Shown here: one piece after another, positions 32,906 to 44,990 of the stretch
Position numbering within the stretch: position 1 is the first letter of the stretch
Layout of the letters: each line of letters starts with the position of its first letter
Source of the DNA: Glandiceps talaboti
Taxonomy: Eukaryota; Hemichordata; Enteropneusta; Spengelidae
Length of the DNA: 64,000 nucleotides
Assembly (NCBI RefSeq): GCF_964340395.1
Contig: NC_135561.1
Location: 21,970,986 to 22,034,985, forward strand
Direction: 5' to 3'
The notes under the pieces: model-generated
Told to the model about the DNA's origin: nothing
Seen by the model: only the letters and a program-made list of their open reading frames with translations
Database searches by the model: none
Made by a program: the position numbers and the translations under genes

Positions 32906-35853
32906 ATGAATTTGATGATGAAGATAACATATGTATTGGGTTGTTTATCGGCTGCGATGACTATTTTCTGTGTCTACTACTCGGTTTTCTCGTTATCGAA
33001 AGAAAACGTACGTACGTTGACAGTACTGGCTGAAAAGAACGAGATGGAACAATATTTAATGAAACTCACCAGCCGTGACTACGAATCAACAGATGACGGT
33101 AAAATCGTACACTACTACAATAATGTAAGTAGAAATCTCTCCATTTTTCAGTTAAACCTGTTTACGGTGCGGCATTGCTGTGTTACTCCGTTATCTTTGA
33201 TTTGTATCCATATACAGAACAAGAGATATCACAGTCAGTCTTTCGTCTACAGTAAACAGGCTATTTATTTATTTATATATTTTATTTATTTATTTATTTA
33301 TTTTCTTTTTTTACTCAAGCTTGATATTGCATATAAAGCCACGGATTTGACCTACCACTGCCAAATCATCCGTGGTTCATTGTTTTTTTCACGATAAAAT
33401 GTATTCAATGCATCATGTTATGGTGATTTTCTGACAAGTTCATGGACGAAATAACATTACGTTCGTTAGAAACAGATGATCAAATGTATGTGTCACGTAG
33501 CGTTGCTGTAAAACAATATTACCTCTTTACGTCAACGGTGGATGCCACTACGTATACCAGCTTATCCCGACGTGGAAAAATAAAATCACCATGTCGCGAA
33601 AACGTGACAGGAACCGACGTATCGTAACCAACGTATAATGTAACTTTATGTAGATTTGGCGAGTATGGGATAAATTGAAATATTAGCTACGCCAATAAGG
33701 TATTTACCGATAAAAGTATTTTAGAATTGATGTCATATGTTTACTTTGGGATTATTTGAGATCTAATATCACGAGTTGGATATGGTTTTAATGTTATTGT
33801 TTAATATTTTGAATCATAAACACACCCACATCGAGTCTAGCGTCTCTAGGCTTAGGAACCGGTCAGTTTCTTCGGCCGGGGGGGAGGGCGGTGGATTTGT
33901 AGGGGGTCACCCTGTTTTTGAAATTGGCAGTAGAGGGGGGAGGGGTCATTGTGTTTTGGATTGTGATGGAAGAAAAAAATCTTTTTCTACAATGGCATAC
34001 AACCTTATCTGAAATGTGGTACGTGTAAATATTTGTTCTTATCCCTGTTTCTTACATGAATTCTTTAATATCACTTATTAGTTCAAATATAACTATACAT
34101 ATACATATACATATAAATGTATTACCTACCTACCACACTAGTTACAGAACATGCCATGTAAGTGCTTGGCTGTTTCACAATCAGTGCTTCACTTATATTG
34201 CACTTTAGGTTTCCGACGATTCCAGTTTCTATTATACACTAGGTATGACCACCTAAATTTCTCTAACATACCGGTGACTTTACTAAACATGCGATATTAA
34301 TGCCCCTATACCAAGTGTTACTGGCCCATTTTTGTGTGACATGGGAAACTTATTTAAAACTTACATTTACTATAGCTTTTCGAAGCTTGGAAATATTACC
34401 TCAGAGGCTATGAATAACCTAAACATTGCCTAAATAGAAGCGAAAAACTGCAGATCTGCCAGGTGGAAAACCTCCAAGGACTCCCTCACCCCCCAGAGGT
34501 CACTCATGCATTCAACCGACAATCAGATGCACCAACAACCTTTTTACTGTCATAATGGTATTAAACTTTTTCTTAAATATTTTCCCCCAATTCTAATTTG
34601 AGATGATATTGTCTTTTAAAGATGTGAAATGTTTGCCAAGGTAGTCTAAAATTGCCTTAAACTCCAAATCTCCCCTACCAATGATACTACCAGTAGATGT
34701 GCTGACCTTTACTACATGTATATAATGATGCCATTTAACTGTTTAAGAACATATTTCAACCCTATGTAAGTTATAAAGAATAGTTTCTGATACTTGATGG
34801 TGCTGTCTTGTAAAGCATGGATTGAGTTATTGCTTGAAAGGGTCTGAATAGTCTAAACATTGGTTTTAAGAGTAAAAATCCTCCAGGGCTTCTAGAGGGA
34901 GACCCCTTGGACTCCCCACGTGAGGTGGACATATCCCAGTCTCAAGCTCTTCCCCTCTTACTGTCAAGATGCTATCAAAGTATGTTTCAAAAGTATTTCA
35001 ACCCTATATAGTTGCTTTTTACGTTGAAGATTTACGGCAATGGATGAGGTCTAACATGTTCATCCTTAATGATGATAAGACAGAGATTATACATTTTTCT
35101 TCGCGGTTTAAGAAAGACAAAGTTAAACTTGACAGTCTCAAAATCGGATCCTCAGAAATTTGTCCAACTATGTCAGCCAAAAATATTGGTGTCATTTTAG
35201 ATTCGGATGGTTTCATGACAAGTCAAGTAAATAACATCTGCAAATCAGCATACATTGCATTGTACAGGATTAGCAATGTACGTTGCTTGATCAACGTTCC
35301 AACAACGGACAAGTTAATACACGCGTTTGTCACATCGCGACTTTGCAATACTATGCTATACGGAATCAACAACTACCAACTTCAAAAGATACAATCTGTA
35401 CAGAACGTCGCTGCACGACTCATTACCGGTACAAAGAAATTCGATCACATAACACCTGTTCCACATAATTTACATTGGCTGCCTGTTGAGAAACGAATTC
35501 AATTCAAGATCATTCTCCTGACATATAAAATTATCTCTGGCAAATGTCCAGATTATCTATGCTCACTAATAGACATCCGAGTTCCTAGGCGCACACTTCG
35601 TTCATCGGAAGGATTACTTTTATCAAGACACGACACCAACACTACAACAACCAAAAACTATGGTTTCCGCGCCTTTTCCATCGCAGCACCGATCCTATGA
35701 AATGAACTACCTTTTAAAATCACTCCTAATTGTTCTATTGAATCTTTTAAACGCACCCTGAAAACCCATCTTTTTAAAGTTCATTATGGAGTGTAAGATT
35801 TTAATTTTTCTCTCTCCGCTTTGTATATGGCATTTTAAATTTTTTTCCATGTT

Positions 35854-35886
<33 letters not shown>

Positions 35887-38800
35887 TTAATGACGCATTG
35901 TAGTACTTTATTGTATGATATTTTCTTTTTAGTATTTGATTAATCGGTACCTTTTATATGCAATCTTTTTCGTTATGTAAAGAGCACTGAGACGTACTGT
36001 AGTGCGCTTTTAAGAAATTAAATAATAATGTTGGTGCTGTCTTGTAAAGCTTGGAAATTATTGCCTGCCGGGTCTGAATAGTCTCAAAATTGACTTTTCA
36101 GAGTAAAAAACCTCCAGGGCTTCTAGGGGGAGACCCCTAGGACCCCCCCCCCCCATATGAGGTGTACAGATCCCAGTCTCAAGCTCTTCCCCTACCTCTT
36201 ACTGTCAAGATGCTATCAATATTTCAAAAATATTTTTCAACCCTATGTAGTTGCTTTTTACATGTTGGTGCTGTCTTGTAAAGCTCGGAAATTATTGTCT
36301 GAAAGGGCCTGAATTGTCTCAAAATTGACTTTTCAGAGTAAAAACCCTCAAGGGCTTCTAGGACCCCCATAAGAGATATACATTTTCCCTGCGCAAGCTT
36401 TCCAATATCTTTCACTGTCAAGATGCTATTAAACTCCTTTTGGAATATATTTACCCTGTGTAGTCAATAATTATAATTATGATAGTGCTAACCCAGGATC
36501 TTATAAAGTAGATGCAAGACAGTCAAGCAGTCCACACTGAGTCATGATCAAAAAATACCTGTCATGTGAATATCATATATGGGGGGGGGGGGTCATCATG
36601 TTTTAGAATTAAGTGATGGGGGGGGGGGGGTCAGCCTGTTTTTGGTTTTACAGATGGGGGGGGTCAGTGACTTTTTGTCGGCCAGATTTAAGAATCCATC
36701 ACCGCCCCCCCCCCCAGGCTGGAGAAACTGACCTGTCCCTTACCCGAAAATGACAAATACAACTAGGAATCCAGGATTACTAAATCTAGATGATGGTTTA
36801 CTTGTTTCGTTTTCATACCATTTTTATTATTATCTTTATGAAATAATATCTTGACAAGAGTTATAGCAGTGCTAGAAATATGTTCTCTATTTTGGCGGGA
36901 AAAGCCTAGTTAATACCGACATTGTTTACTATCAAACTCTAAAATAAATTGTCAAAAATACGCACAGTTCTTTTTATGACATTTTTTGTAATTGAAGAAT
37001 GACGATACAAACTCTCTGAAATAATATTGTGATAAAAAAAACAGTAAATGACTGGGCGTTTCAATTTTAAAATTGTTGAACTACATGGAAAACTCCTTAC
37101 GAGAAGTGTAAAGAAGAATTGCAATGCTTCTTTTCGTCAGGTTAATAATATATATATTTAATACATAGAGTATCAAGATTCCCTTCTAAGAGAGTATGCT
37201 GGTGGTGGCATGGTGCATATACAATATGAAAATATGAAGAGCTGATACATTTATTTCAGTGACTTTTATTTTTCTAAAATTTATGTCATGTTATTGGAAG
37301 AGAGGATGAGATAGGCATTTTAGAATCAGAATTAATGTGATCGATTTTCCACAAATATGGGGCCTGGGCCTAAAAGACACTTGTAACATGTATATGCACT
37401 GATACCGCGTATTATGGCATGAAGTAACCCCTACTCCTATCCCCACCCCATCCCCACCCCATGCTACATACTGTTCTACTTCTACTTCGAATATATCAAA
37501 AATATGTATTTTACCATTTTTATCATACCATCACAGTTACAATCAGGAACAAAGGTTAAGGACCGATGGACTGAAGAACCGGTGACCGAAAAAAAGCCGA
37601 TGACGACGGAACAAAATCCGATTACAAGCATGTCGCAGCCGGTTGAGCGATTTTTGTTTCCTGTGCAGATGTGGGAAGGTGGTCCTAACTGGAATTATAA
37701 GAATTATCGAATTGCGATTGAGTATGCCATATATACTAACAGAACACTGGTCACAATACCATTTCATATTCACCATACACAACCTGATGGCTGGTTGACA
37801 GCTGGGTGGCGACATTTCGATCAAACATATGATGTTGGCAAATTGCAAGATATAATACAACTTATTAGCCCTGACGATTTCAGATATAAATGTGACGGCA
37901 AAATCCATATGGTCCTTCAGAATCCGTTCGCTACTAAACGTGACGTCAAAGAGTTTCTATTTGACTATAATCGGACCAAAAATACGTTCAAGCAATTATG
38001 GGATATTGATCTGCCTGCCGGATTAACCAGTATTCCTCGTAATATGGGAGAAGTCAATAATTATTTGGGATTAGCAGACGACGTCCAGTGTTTAGGAATT
38101 TACAGAGCTATGGACTTTATCGATTTATTTGATACAACAACACAGGTGCCTCTGTTGAAACTAGTGGACAGTCACCTACAGAGGGCGTCATTCCTTCGGG
38201 GTATCGCAAAGACTGTGATGCCGTTCATATGTGATGGCCAACCATTCATGTCTTTACAATGGCGAAACAAAACTGGAGAAATGTAAGTGACATTATTCCG
38301 ATTTTATAATGAATTGTAAAATGAGAGTAGGAAATGTCCTCAAGATTTATTTCATACTAAAACTTCGGAAAAAAATAGTATGAGGGAAATTGACCAAATT
38401 TGACGATGAAAGGAATGGATGTTATATGGATGATGGTGATAGATTCTCCATGGATTATAGTACATGAACAAATCTGATGATAAAGTAGTTTTATTTTATC
38501 ATTAGGTATTGTCTTTCGTCGAATTTAATTCATTTTCTGAAGAAAAGTAATGTTTGAGTGTTGAATGACAGAATTTATCAAAAGACGTTCACGTCAACGT
38601 TAAGTTTGATCACAATTTCTCTCGTGTGTTTATGCTACATGATTTTATATCATTTGCGTTAACTGTGTATTTGGTCCCATTACAGGTGTTCCTTTGATAT
38701 GTGGGTACCATGGGGAGATCTGGACTGTACCTCTCATTATAAACAACTACGTCATGTTGCAACAATCGTTACTGAAACTGTTCATAATTACATGCTGGAG

Positions 38801-41480
38801 AATAAACTAATGTGTGTGTTCGTGACTTTCCCACCAGGTTCAGAGGTAATAAATACATACACGCACCCACTCACTCACCCACCCACCCACCCACCCACTC
38901 ACTCACTCACCCACCCATCCATCCATTCACTCACCCATCCACCTAGTCACCCACCCACCCACTCTTTCAATCTTTAAATACATACATACATACATACATA
39001 CATACATACATACATACATACATACATACATACATACATACATACATACATACATACATACATACCTACCTACCTACCTACCTACGTACGTACATACACA
39101 CATACATACATACATACATACATACATACATACATACATACATACATACATACATACATACATACATACATACATACATACATACATACCTCGGACAAAG
39201 ATAAATAAATGTCACCATGTAATTTTATTAATAAAGCGAGATGTAAAACAAATTGCATATATACTTCAATTGGTTATTGTTATAAGTGTGGCACGCCTCG
39301 AAGTGCATGATTGTATTTACAGTAAGACATACATCATATACATACAACGATGAGTCACTTCAAAGTCAAATTATTCAATCATTTGCCTTTCTTAGGAAAT
39401 CGCTGAAATCATGACTTCCAAGATTCCCAGAGTGATGACGTCATCTAAACTATCGGAACTTGACATTCCTGAATTCAGAGAGATCTTCGACGATAATTAT
39501 TATGTTTCACTAATGGAGCAAGAAATAGCAATAAGTAAGTAGAGTCGATTAAAACTCGAACAACTGTGTTTTGTTTGGTTGTCTGTAGAGGTTGATATGA
39601 TGATACAAATGTAGTCTTCAGTTTGGTTGGCAAAGATGATACAGACAATGTCTAAGCAATGTACAGGTATAAGCCGAGATGTCTTCCTTTAAATTGTTTA
39701 ACGAACTCTTTTGCTGTCAGATATTTTCAAAGTGTTCGTGTTAAATACGGGTAAATACAATGAACGGGATATCTCCTAGTAGATGTATAGACAGTGTTAG
39801 CCCCCAGTGTATATATTTACCACTGTACCTGTGCGTCACACTAGTTTCGGATGATATCTCCCAAAGTATTGTATATCTATACTAGAAATAAGTATATGAC
39901 ATGCTATACTAATAACTATAACGAAGGCTACTATGTCCAGTCATAAAAAATACACAATGGAGAGACATATCTCCTCTATGTCCAAGTTTCTCTCATATAT
40001 CACATTATTTCCTCTCCAATGTCCAAATTTCCCTCCTGACCAGTGCATCTCTTAAAACTAGTTAAAGAAGGTGTCATCACTTAAGAGATGTATACTCATT
40101 GCTGTAGGAAATTAAAACTAATTCAGAATAGGTTATGTATCACACACAATGGTATATGCATTGGAAGATTTCGATGTCATAAATATATAGACTAAGGGAA
40201 CATTCAATACAAAGGGTAAGGGAATTACAACTAATCTAAGGGGTTACATTTAACAAATCGGTTCTAGGGGGATGGCCATATTTGGAATTAAAATGGAATT
40301 ACGGTAGTGTCACATTTTACTTTGACTCTAGCTTTATTTTGTGATTTTGACATCCCACCACTGCCACCATTGTAAAGTAATATATCTGAGTCTTTTTGCA
40401 GCTGAAAACCATGCAGTGAATGAATTGTCAGTTGTAGTGTAATGAGCGGAGTGGATTTCGTAGGAGGGAAGGGTGAACAGTGTGTTAAGATATTATATGG
40501 TGGAGTGGAATGTTGGTAGTGTCCTCATCTAGTTTTTTGGCAGTTCTGGCCTTCGATCCCAATATGGGAATAGATTAATGCAGTGCCTTTACACAGATTC
40601 ACTGTTAGTGGTGTGGTTGAAACTGGTAGAAATGGGAGACAGCCAATATGTTTCAAATTAACCATGTGGTGGCAGCGGTGGGATCGAGCCCTTTTACTCT
40701 GAGACTCGTGTCAAATCTGACAGCATTTTAACCCCATGTTTTAGGGAGGGGGTCATATTTTATAGAAACGATTTTGAGGGAGGGTCACCGGTTAGAAAAT
40801 ATATTCGGAAAAGGGTTACATTTTATGCATCAGACCATGTTTGATTGACCCCACCCCACCCCTATCCAACCCCACCCCACCCCTGTAATTACTAACTAGA
40901 CACAATGGGTTTGTAGGGTTAAACGGTTTTGACCAAGATAGCATAGCGACTCTTTTATCACCAGTGTACTTGGCCATGTTGTGCTATATTGTGCTGTACT
41001 GTACTGTACTGTACTGTGTTCTACTACACTGTACTGTACTGTACTGTACTGTACTGTACTGTACTGTACTGTACTGTACAGTGCTGTGCTGTACTGTACT
41101 GCACTGTACTGTACTGTACTGTACTGTACTGTACTGTACTGTACTGTACAGTACTGTACTGTACTGAGCTGCACCGTGCTGTCACTGCTGCACCGTGCTA
41201 GTACTACTGCATTGTGCTGTGCTGTCACTCAGTGCTGTGCTGTGCTGTGCTGTACTGTACTGTACTGTACTGAGTTGCACCGTGCTGTCACTGCTGTACT
41301 GTACTGACCTACCGAGAAATGACTGTCTTTATACCTTGTTCAGATGCAGATGTCTTTGTCGGTTGTGGCAGATCTTCATGGACTCAAGTTGTAACTTATG
41401 GCAGAATAGTTGACGACAAACAAACAGTCTACCTCAGAGATTTAGATGGAATACCTAGGGATATCCGAAAGCTCGTGTGA
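32906..41480 (+). CDS. O-fucosyltransferase-like type II Golgi protein, 5 exons, 466 aa
   Basis: Exons 32906-33124, 37537-38282, 38686-38845, 39396-39534 and 41344-41480 (stop TGA). The sum is 1401 nt. Every junction has GT-AG (donors GTAAGT, GTAAGT, GTAATA, GTAAGT; acceptors CACAG, TACAG, CTTAG, TTCAG) and phases agree. The signal anchor is at residues 8-30, then a stem. The catalytic region starts near 111: FLFPVQMWEGGPNWNYKN (112-129), then AIEYAIYTNRTLVTIPFHIH, QWRNKTGEMC (314-323) and DVFVGCGRSSW (424-434). These resemble the N-terminal GG-N and basic R motifs of GDP-fucose protein O-fucosyltransferases, which transfer fucose to Ser/Thr of secreted proteins. Subfamily and acceptor are unknown. 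N-glycosylation sequons NRT and NKT occur. Introns carry transposons (intron 1), tetranucleotide arrays (intron 3) and a CTGTA array (intron 4). Confidence 0.85.
33856..36744 (+). mobile_element. G-run TIR element, copy 2, in intron 1, with nested insertion
   Basis: Left end AACCGGTCAGTTTCTTCGG near 33858, right end GAGAAACTGACCTGTCCC ending about 36739. The inside has four degenerate ~200-220-bp sub-repeats (from about 34375, 34755, 34985/36031 and 36228) carrying GTCTTGTAAAGC, TCTCAAAATTGACTTTTCA and CCTCCAGGGCTTCTAGG. G/C runs of 8-14 lie near 33880, 36140, 36573, 36618 and 36705. The third sub-repeat is interrupted by the CR1/L2-like insertion. Confidence 0.75.
35023..36027 (+). pseudogene. 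5'-truncated CR1/L2-like non-LTR retrotransposon
   Basis: The insertion is placed by comparison with the intact sub-repeat, where TTTTTAC joins ATGTTGGTG. The frame from about 35023 encodes the RT C-terminal part: DLRQWMRSNMFILNDDKTE, IGVILDSDG, RLCNTMLYGI, QKIQSVQNVAARLITGT, HNLHWLPVEKRIQFKI and FRAFSIAAPIL. A TGG-to-TGA change creates a stop at 35698-35700 exactly where family members have W of LWNxLP. The frame then continues NELPFKI...FKRTLKTHLFKVHYGV to 35796. The 3' end has GAGCACTGAGACG and TAGTGCGCTTTTAAG and an (AAT)n tail, as in L2/CR1-type elements. Confidence 0.85.
37125..37536 (+). other. 3' part of intron 1, no other feature
   Basis: AT-rich. It ends in a weak pyrimidine tract and ATCACAG acceptor at 37536. 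A CCCCACCCCAT doublet lies at 37440-37462. Confidence 0.5.
38862..39188. repeat. (ACTC/ACCC)n then (CATA)n and (CCTA)n in intron 3
   Basis: The run starts 16 bp after the exon-3 donor: degenerate CACC/ACTC tetranucleotides (38862-38966), then CATA (38978-39188) with a CCTA/CGTA core at 39063-39092. Confidence 0.95.
40490..40575 (+). mobile_element. possible decayed tRNA-derived SINE head
   Basis: TGGTGGAGTGG followed ~50 bp later by GGCAGTTCTGG and TTCGATCCC resembles the A-box and B-box arrangement of tRNA-derived SINEs. No tail or target-site duplication was identified. It lies in intron 4 of the fucosyltransferase-like gene. Confidence 0.3.
40981..41310. repeat. (CTGTA)n pentanucleotide array
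   Basis: TACTG/CTGTA repeats with GCTGTG and CACCGTGCTG variants. All frames through it on both strands are artefacts. It ends 34 bp before exon 5 of the fucosyltransferase-like gene. Confidence 0.95.
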
Positions 41481-42350
41481 ACCGAGGAAATGACACGAGA
41501 CATGTAACAGTGACGGTTATACTACATATATACCTCAAGTCAGGTTATTGTCCTTGAACAGGAAATATATGACTATACTCTGGTCGTTCTACGTCACGAC
41601 AACCCGTGTCTACGTCACTGGTTTTGTTGTGCTCGAAATATGAGTCAAAATATTCCAAATCGCCATCATTTCTTTTCCTATTTTCCAATAATTATGTTTT
41701 ATTCCCCAATATTTTACTTCATTAGGCCAAAAACTTAAAATACTCGTGATCTTTGCGTTTGTCACTACTCAGATAGCGACTTGAAGTGACAAGGCCCCTT
41801 AAAAAACTTTCTTCAGCCGAACGAAAAAAAAGTATTGGGGAATAATATCGAATAATAATTTAGGACTTAATGCATGGTTGGTTTAGCAATGGAGCCAAAA
41901 GAATATCTCCTATAATCATTACGATGTCATTGTACAGTTCATCTACAAGAGAAAATATTTCAGAAAGATTTACTGTGGCTGAAATGAAGATGTATGATGT
42001 ATGTCAATCTGACCTTATTTACTCGTCATAAAAGTACCCCACTTTAAATAGTTTTGTTTTATCATGTTTATGACCGTTGTCGAGTAATAGACAAGAGTGA
42101 ATTAATCCATCAAGTATAAGAGTGAATTAATCCATCAAGTATAAGAGAATACACAATAATTGGACACAAAACAAGTATTCCGAGTCGACTTTGATTTTTT
42201 TTATCTCGTCTCAGATTTCGCAAACTTATCACCAAACTACTATTGTATTCAATATGAAGATTATCGAATGTAAATCAAGGAAGTGTCAGTGATATGATCT
42301 CACAGGCATATAACATAAAGTAATACATCAATTATGATATCGATCATTCT
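41481..42350 (+). other. probable 3' UTR and intergenic sequence
   Basis: Downstream of the TGA of the fucosyltransferase-like gene. AT-rich, with a short tandem duplication GAGTGAATTAATCCATCAAG at 42096-42141. I see no further exon. Confidence 0.4.
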
Positions 42351-43990
42351 AGATTTAGGGTAAGAGAGAATTTACGGTAGGGGACCAGACGCGGAAATGT
42401 TTTGGTCAATTTTTTGGCACCACCCCTTCGCGCTCTGAAAAAAAAAACATGCCCCTCCCCGAAATGAACCCAAAAAACTTCCTCTCTCAAGACAAGACAG
42501 TTTTTTATATCTGTAATTATACGGTATCCCCATCCCCCTACCTCCCCACTTCCCTCATTCTGTACTGTGTGCAATTGAGTGATAGACTTCATTAAAATAA
42601 CACTGACAATCGACTTCAGCGTCTATACTTAATACCGTATTTCTTTACCAATTGATGTGGGCTTTGCAAGGAGAAATCTCACATTCGACTCAAACCTATA
42701 CTTGGAGATACTTAGCCAGCAGGGTTTACCCCTTCAATCTTGATTTGGGGCAGAAACAGCATCTCCGGGATCGTTAGTGGGAGGGGTAGGGTGTGTCTCC
42801 CTACCACAGTGAGCACTTTTTTGCAAATAAGGGCATGTATATGTAGCAGGCCAGTTAGAGTTATAACATTTCAAACCACATTATTGAAAACTGTAAAGTG
42901 ATTCAATATCGTCTTCAATACCCCAATTTTACTCTCAATTTATGGATATATTCAAGGAAGAAGACTGTGATTGCTTACAAACAGATATTGATAACATGTA
43001 TACTTGGACAGAGAACTCTCTTCTGAAATTTCATCCAGATAAATGTGCCAGTATGCGGATAGGAAAGACACACTTGTCAGATAGATCATATACCATGGGA
43101 CAAAATAAGGTCAAACTTAGAAATACAAAGGAAGAGAAGGATATAGGAGTAATCGTGGATGATAAGCTATCCTTTTCAAGTCACATGTCTACAAAAATAA
43201 ATAAGGCAAATTCCATAATGGGTCTGATAAGGAGAACTTATGCTCATCTTGACAAAGAAAGTTTTTTATTATTGTACAAAGGTCTGGTTAGACCACATTT
43301 GGAATATGCAAATCAAGTTTGGGCACCTTACCTCAAAAAGGATATTATTGCCATCGAGAACGTACAGCGCAGAGCTACCAAGTTAATTCCAGGATTTAGA
43401 GAATTGTCATACCAGGAAAGACTAAGGCATCTGAACTTACCAACTTTGGCTTACCGTCGTCTACGGGGAGATATGATTGAACTCTATAAAATTATGTCGG
43501 GGAAATATGACACTAGAGTGACTGATTTTCTCAAGACCAGACATTGTGACACTAGAGGGCATCAATATAAACTGTACAAAGTCCATACTAGGCTGGATAT
43601 TAGGAAATTTTCTTTTGTACATAGAAGTATAAACCAATGGAATAGTCTTCCCAATCATGTGGTTGATGCACCAAATGTATATAATTTTGAGAGACGTTTA
43701 GATAGACACTGGGAAGGACTTGCAAATGAAATTTAAATTTGAAGACTATGCTAGCATACGCACTGACAAGACTTTAATTTAACATGATCTGATATCAGAG
43801 GCCTAAATAAGGCCTATAATCAGAATTGTACCTGTATACCTGTATACCTGTATATATTGTCAATAGTTTAACATTTACAGATATTAAGGCAAAGACATAC
43901 ATTAGTTTGTTTATCGACTGCCTCAAGTTAATTTTACGAACGTGCAAGGTAAACGACTGTTGCTGGTTTTTTTGGGGTTTTTTTAAAAGT
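42350..43990 (+). mobile_element. interspersed repeat family R1, copy B, split by an RT insertion
   Basis: Matches copy A (26680-27730) on both sides of the RT fragment. Left blocks: CACCCCTTCGCGCTCT, ATGTGGGCTTTG, GGGCAGAAAC and GTCTTCAATACCCC. Right blocks from about 43866: TTTAACATTTACAGATATT, CGACTGCCTCA and AGGTAAACGACTG. Confidence 0.7.
42942..43736 (+). pseudogene. 5'-truncated CR1/Jockey-like RT fragment, frame intact
   Basis: Encodes 264 residues. LQTDIDNMYTWTENSLLKFH, KCASMRIGK, DIGVIVDDKLSFSSHM, INKANSIMGLIRRTY, LYKGLVRPHLEYANQVWAPY, IENVQRRATKLIPGF, LNLPTLAYRRLRGDMIELYK and NQWNSLP are the region after the catalytic palm in CR1/Jockey-type elements. The catalytic core is absent, so this is a dead-on-arrival copy. 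The insertion begins about 42952 by comparison with repeat copy A, and the 3' end has a short CCTGTATA repeat (43832-43856). No frame break suggests it is young. Confidence 0.85.
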
Positions 43991-43996
43991 CAGTTT

Positions 43997-43998
<2 letters not shown>

Positions 43999-44091
<93 letters not shown>

Positions 44092-44144
44092 GAGAGAGAT
44101 ATGGGGAGGAGGAGGCAGAAAGTATGACGGGCATACAGATATAA

Positions 44145-44185
<41 letters not shown>
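43999..44185. repeat. (GA)n and (TG)n microsatellites
   Basis: (GA)n at 43999-44100, then a short unique link, then (GT)n at 44151-44185. Confidence 0.95.
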
Positions 44186-44187
<2 letters not shown>

Positions 44188-44196
44188 TTCTGTCCG

Positions 44197-44197
<1 letters not shown>

Positions 44198-44285
<88 letters not shown>
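44198..44285. repeat. (TA)n microsatellite upstream of hammerhead unit
   Basis: About 44 TA dinucleotides. A matching (TA)n tract at 44438-44518 closes the unit. Confidence 0.97.
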
Positions 44286-44288
<3 letters not shown>

Positions 44289-44435
44289 CAACATCTCCTG
44301 ACGAGTGATTTACTCACGAAACAGGCTTGTAGAGACGAAAAACCCGACTTGATTTTCTTCTACCCTCAACATATACTCCGCTCTGCGTGTAGACGTATCG
44401 AGCACTGTACTACGGACAAATCTTACCACTGACTT

Positions 44436-44437
<2 letters not shown>
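44286..44437 (+). mobile_element. ~152-bp hammerhead-bearing unit between (TA)n tracts
   Basis: The unit lies exactly between two long (TA)n arrays. It starts with the hammerhead and ends with CGCTCTGCGTG, ATCGAGCACTGTACTACG and CTTACCACTGAC. Related blocks (GCATCGAGCACTCTATTCTACG; CGCTCTGCCACTGCGGTATAG) occur in the two units at 29785-30034, so this is a repeated family. I infer a remnant of a Penelope-like or retrozyme-type retroelement. Confidence 0.6.
44294..44335 (+). ncRNA. type I hammerhead ribozyme, complete fold
   Basis: Stem I UCUC (44294-44297) with GAGA (44332-44335). CUGACGA core (44298-44304). Stem II GUGA (44305-44308) with UCAC (44314-44317) around UUUAC, keeping the conserved G-C closing pair. 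GAA (44318-44320). Stem III ACA (44321-44323) with UGU (44328-44330) around GGCU. Cleavage is predicted after A44331 (a GUA site). All invariant core nucleotides of the hammerhead are present. Confidence 0.8.

Positions 44438-44518
<81 letters not shown>
44438..44518. repeat. (TA)n microsatellite downstream of hammerhead unit
   Basis: About 40 TA dinucleotides. Confidence 0.97.
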
Positions 44519-44520
<2 letters not shown>

Positions 44521-44849
44521 CGGACATACTCTCACTCTCACATAAATAGATTGCTATACCACCGTATATCGCAGCAACAAATCTTTCCTCATACCGTAGC
44601 ACTTCAAACACCCCTACCACACCCTAACCCCCTCCACCCAACCCCGTCCACCCCGCCCACCCAACTCAGGGGCGGCAAGCGTTTATTTGAATAATGTTGT
44701 GGGTTTAAAACTACTTTTGAGTATCGAATTTTGAGAATTGGTTTAAATCATTGCCTAAGCCTCTTATCAATTATGACGTCACATTTGTCATTTGAGTGAA
44801 ATTTCTCTATAAATCTTTAATCTAATTTATTAATATTACATTTTGTTGA

Positions 44850-44990
44850 TGATGACAGGCATGAAAGTCGACGAATCCCGCCATCTATGGTGAAACTGAG
44901 AAACATCGGCACATTGGTAGACAATGTAAAATAAATAATTACAAGATATTATATTGGTCCGAAAAAAAGAGACAGTGTAATGTTATGAGT
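44850..44990 (+). pseudogene. diverged left-most remnant of the cluster's inter-gene exon
   Basis: After a GATGACAG acceptor-like site, GGCATGAAAGTC, GAATCCCGCC, GAAACATCGG, TTACAAGATA and AATGTTATGAG align in order with the inter-gene candidate exon at 50694-50835, with many substitutions and deletions. It marks an older, partial unit at the edge of the tandem array. Confidence 0.5.

Noticed and set aside
38699-38977. Extension of the fucosyltransferase frame through THPLTHPPTHPP repeats
   Set aside because: A GTAATA donor at 38846 and an in-phase next exon at 39396 explain the gene better. The extension is the intronic tetranucleotide array.
40896-41413. Open frames of CTVLY / STVQY repeats
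   Set aside because: They come from the CTGTA array, open in several frames on both strands.
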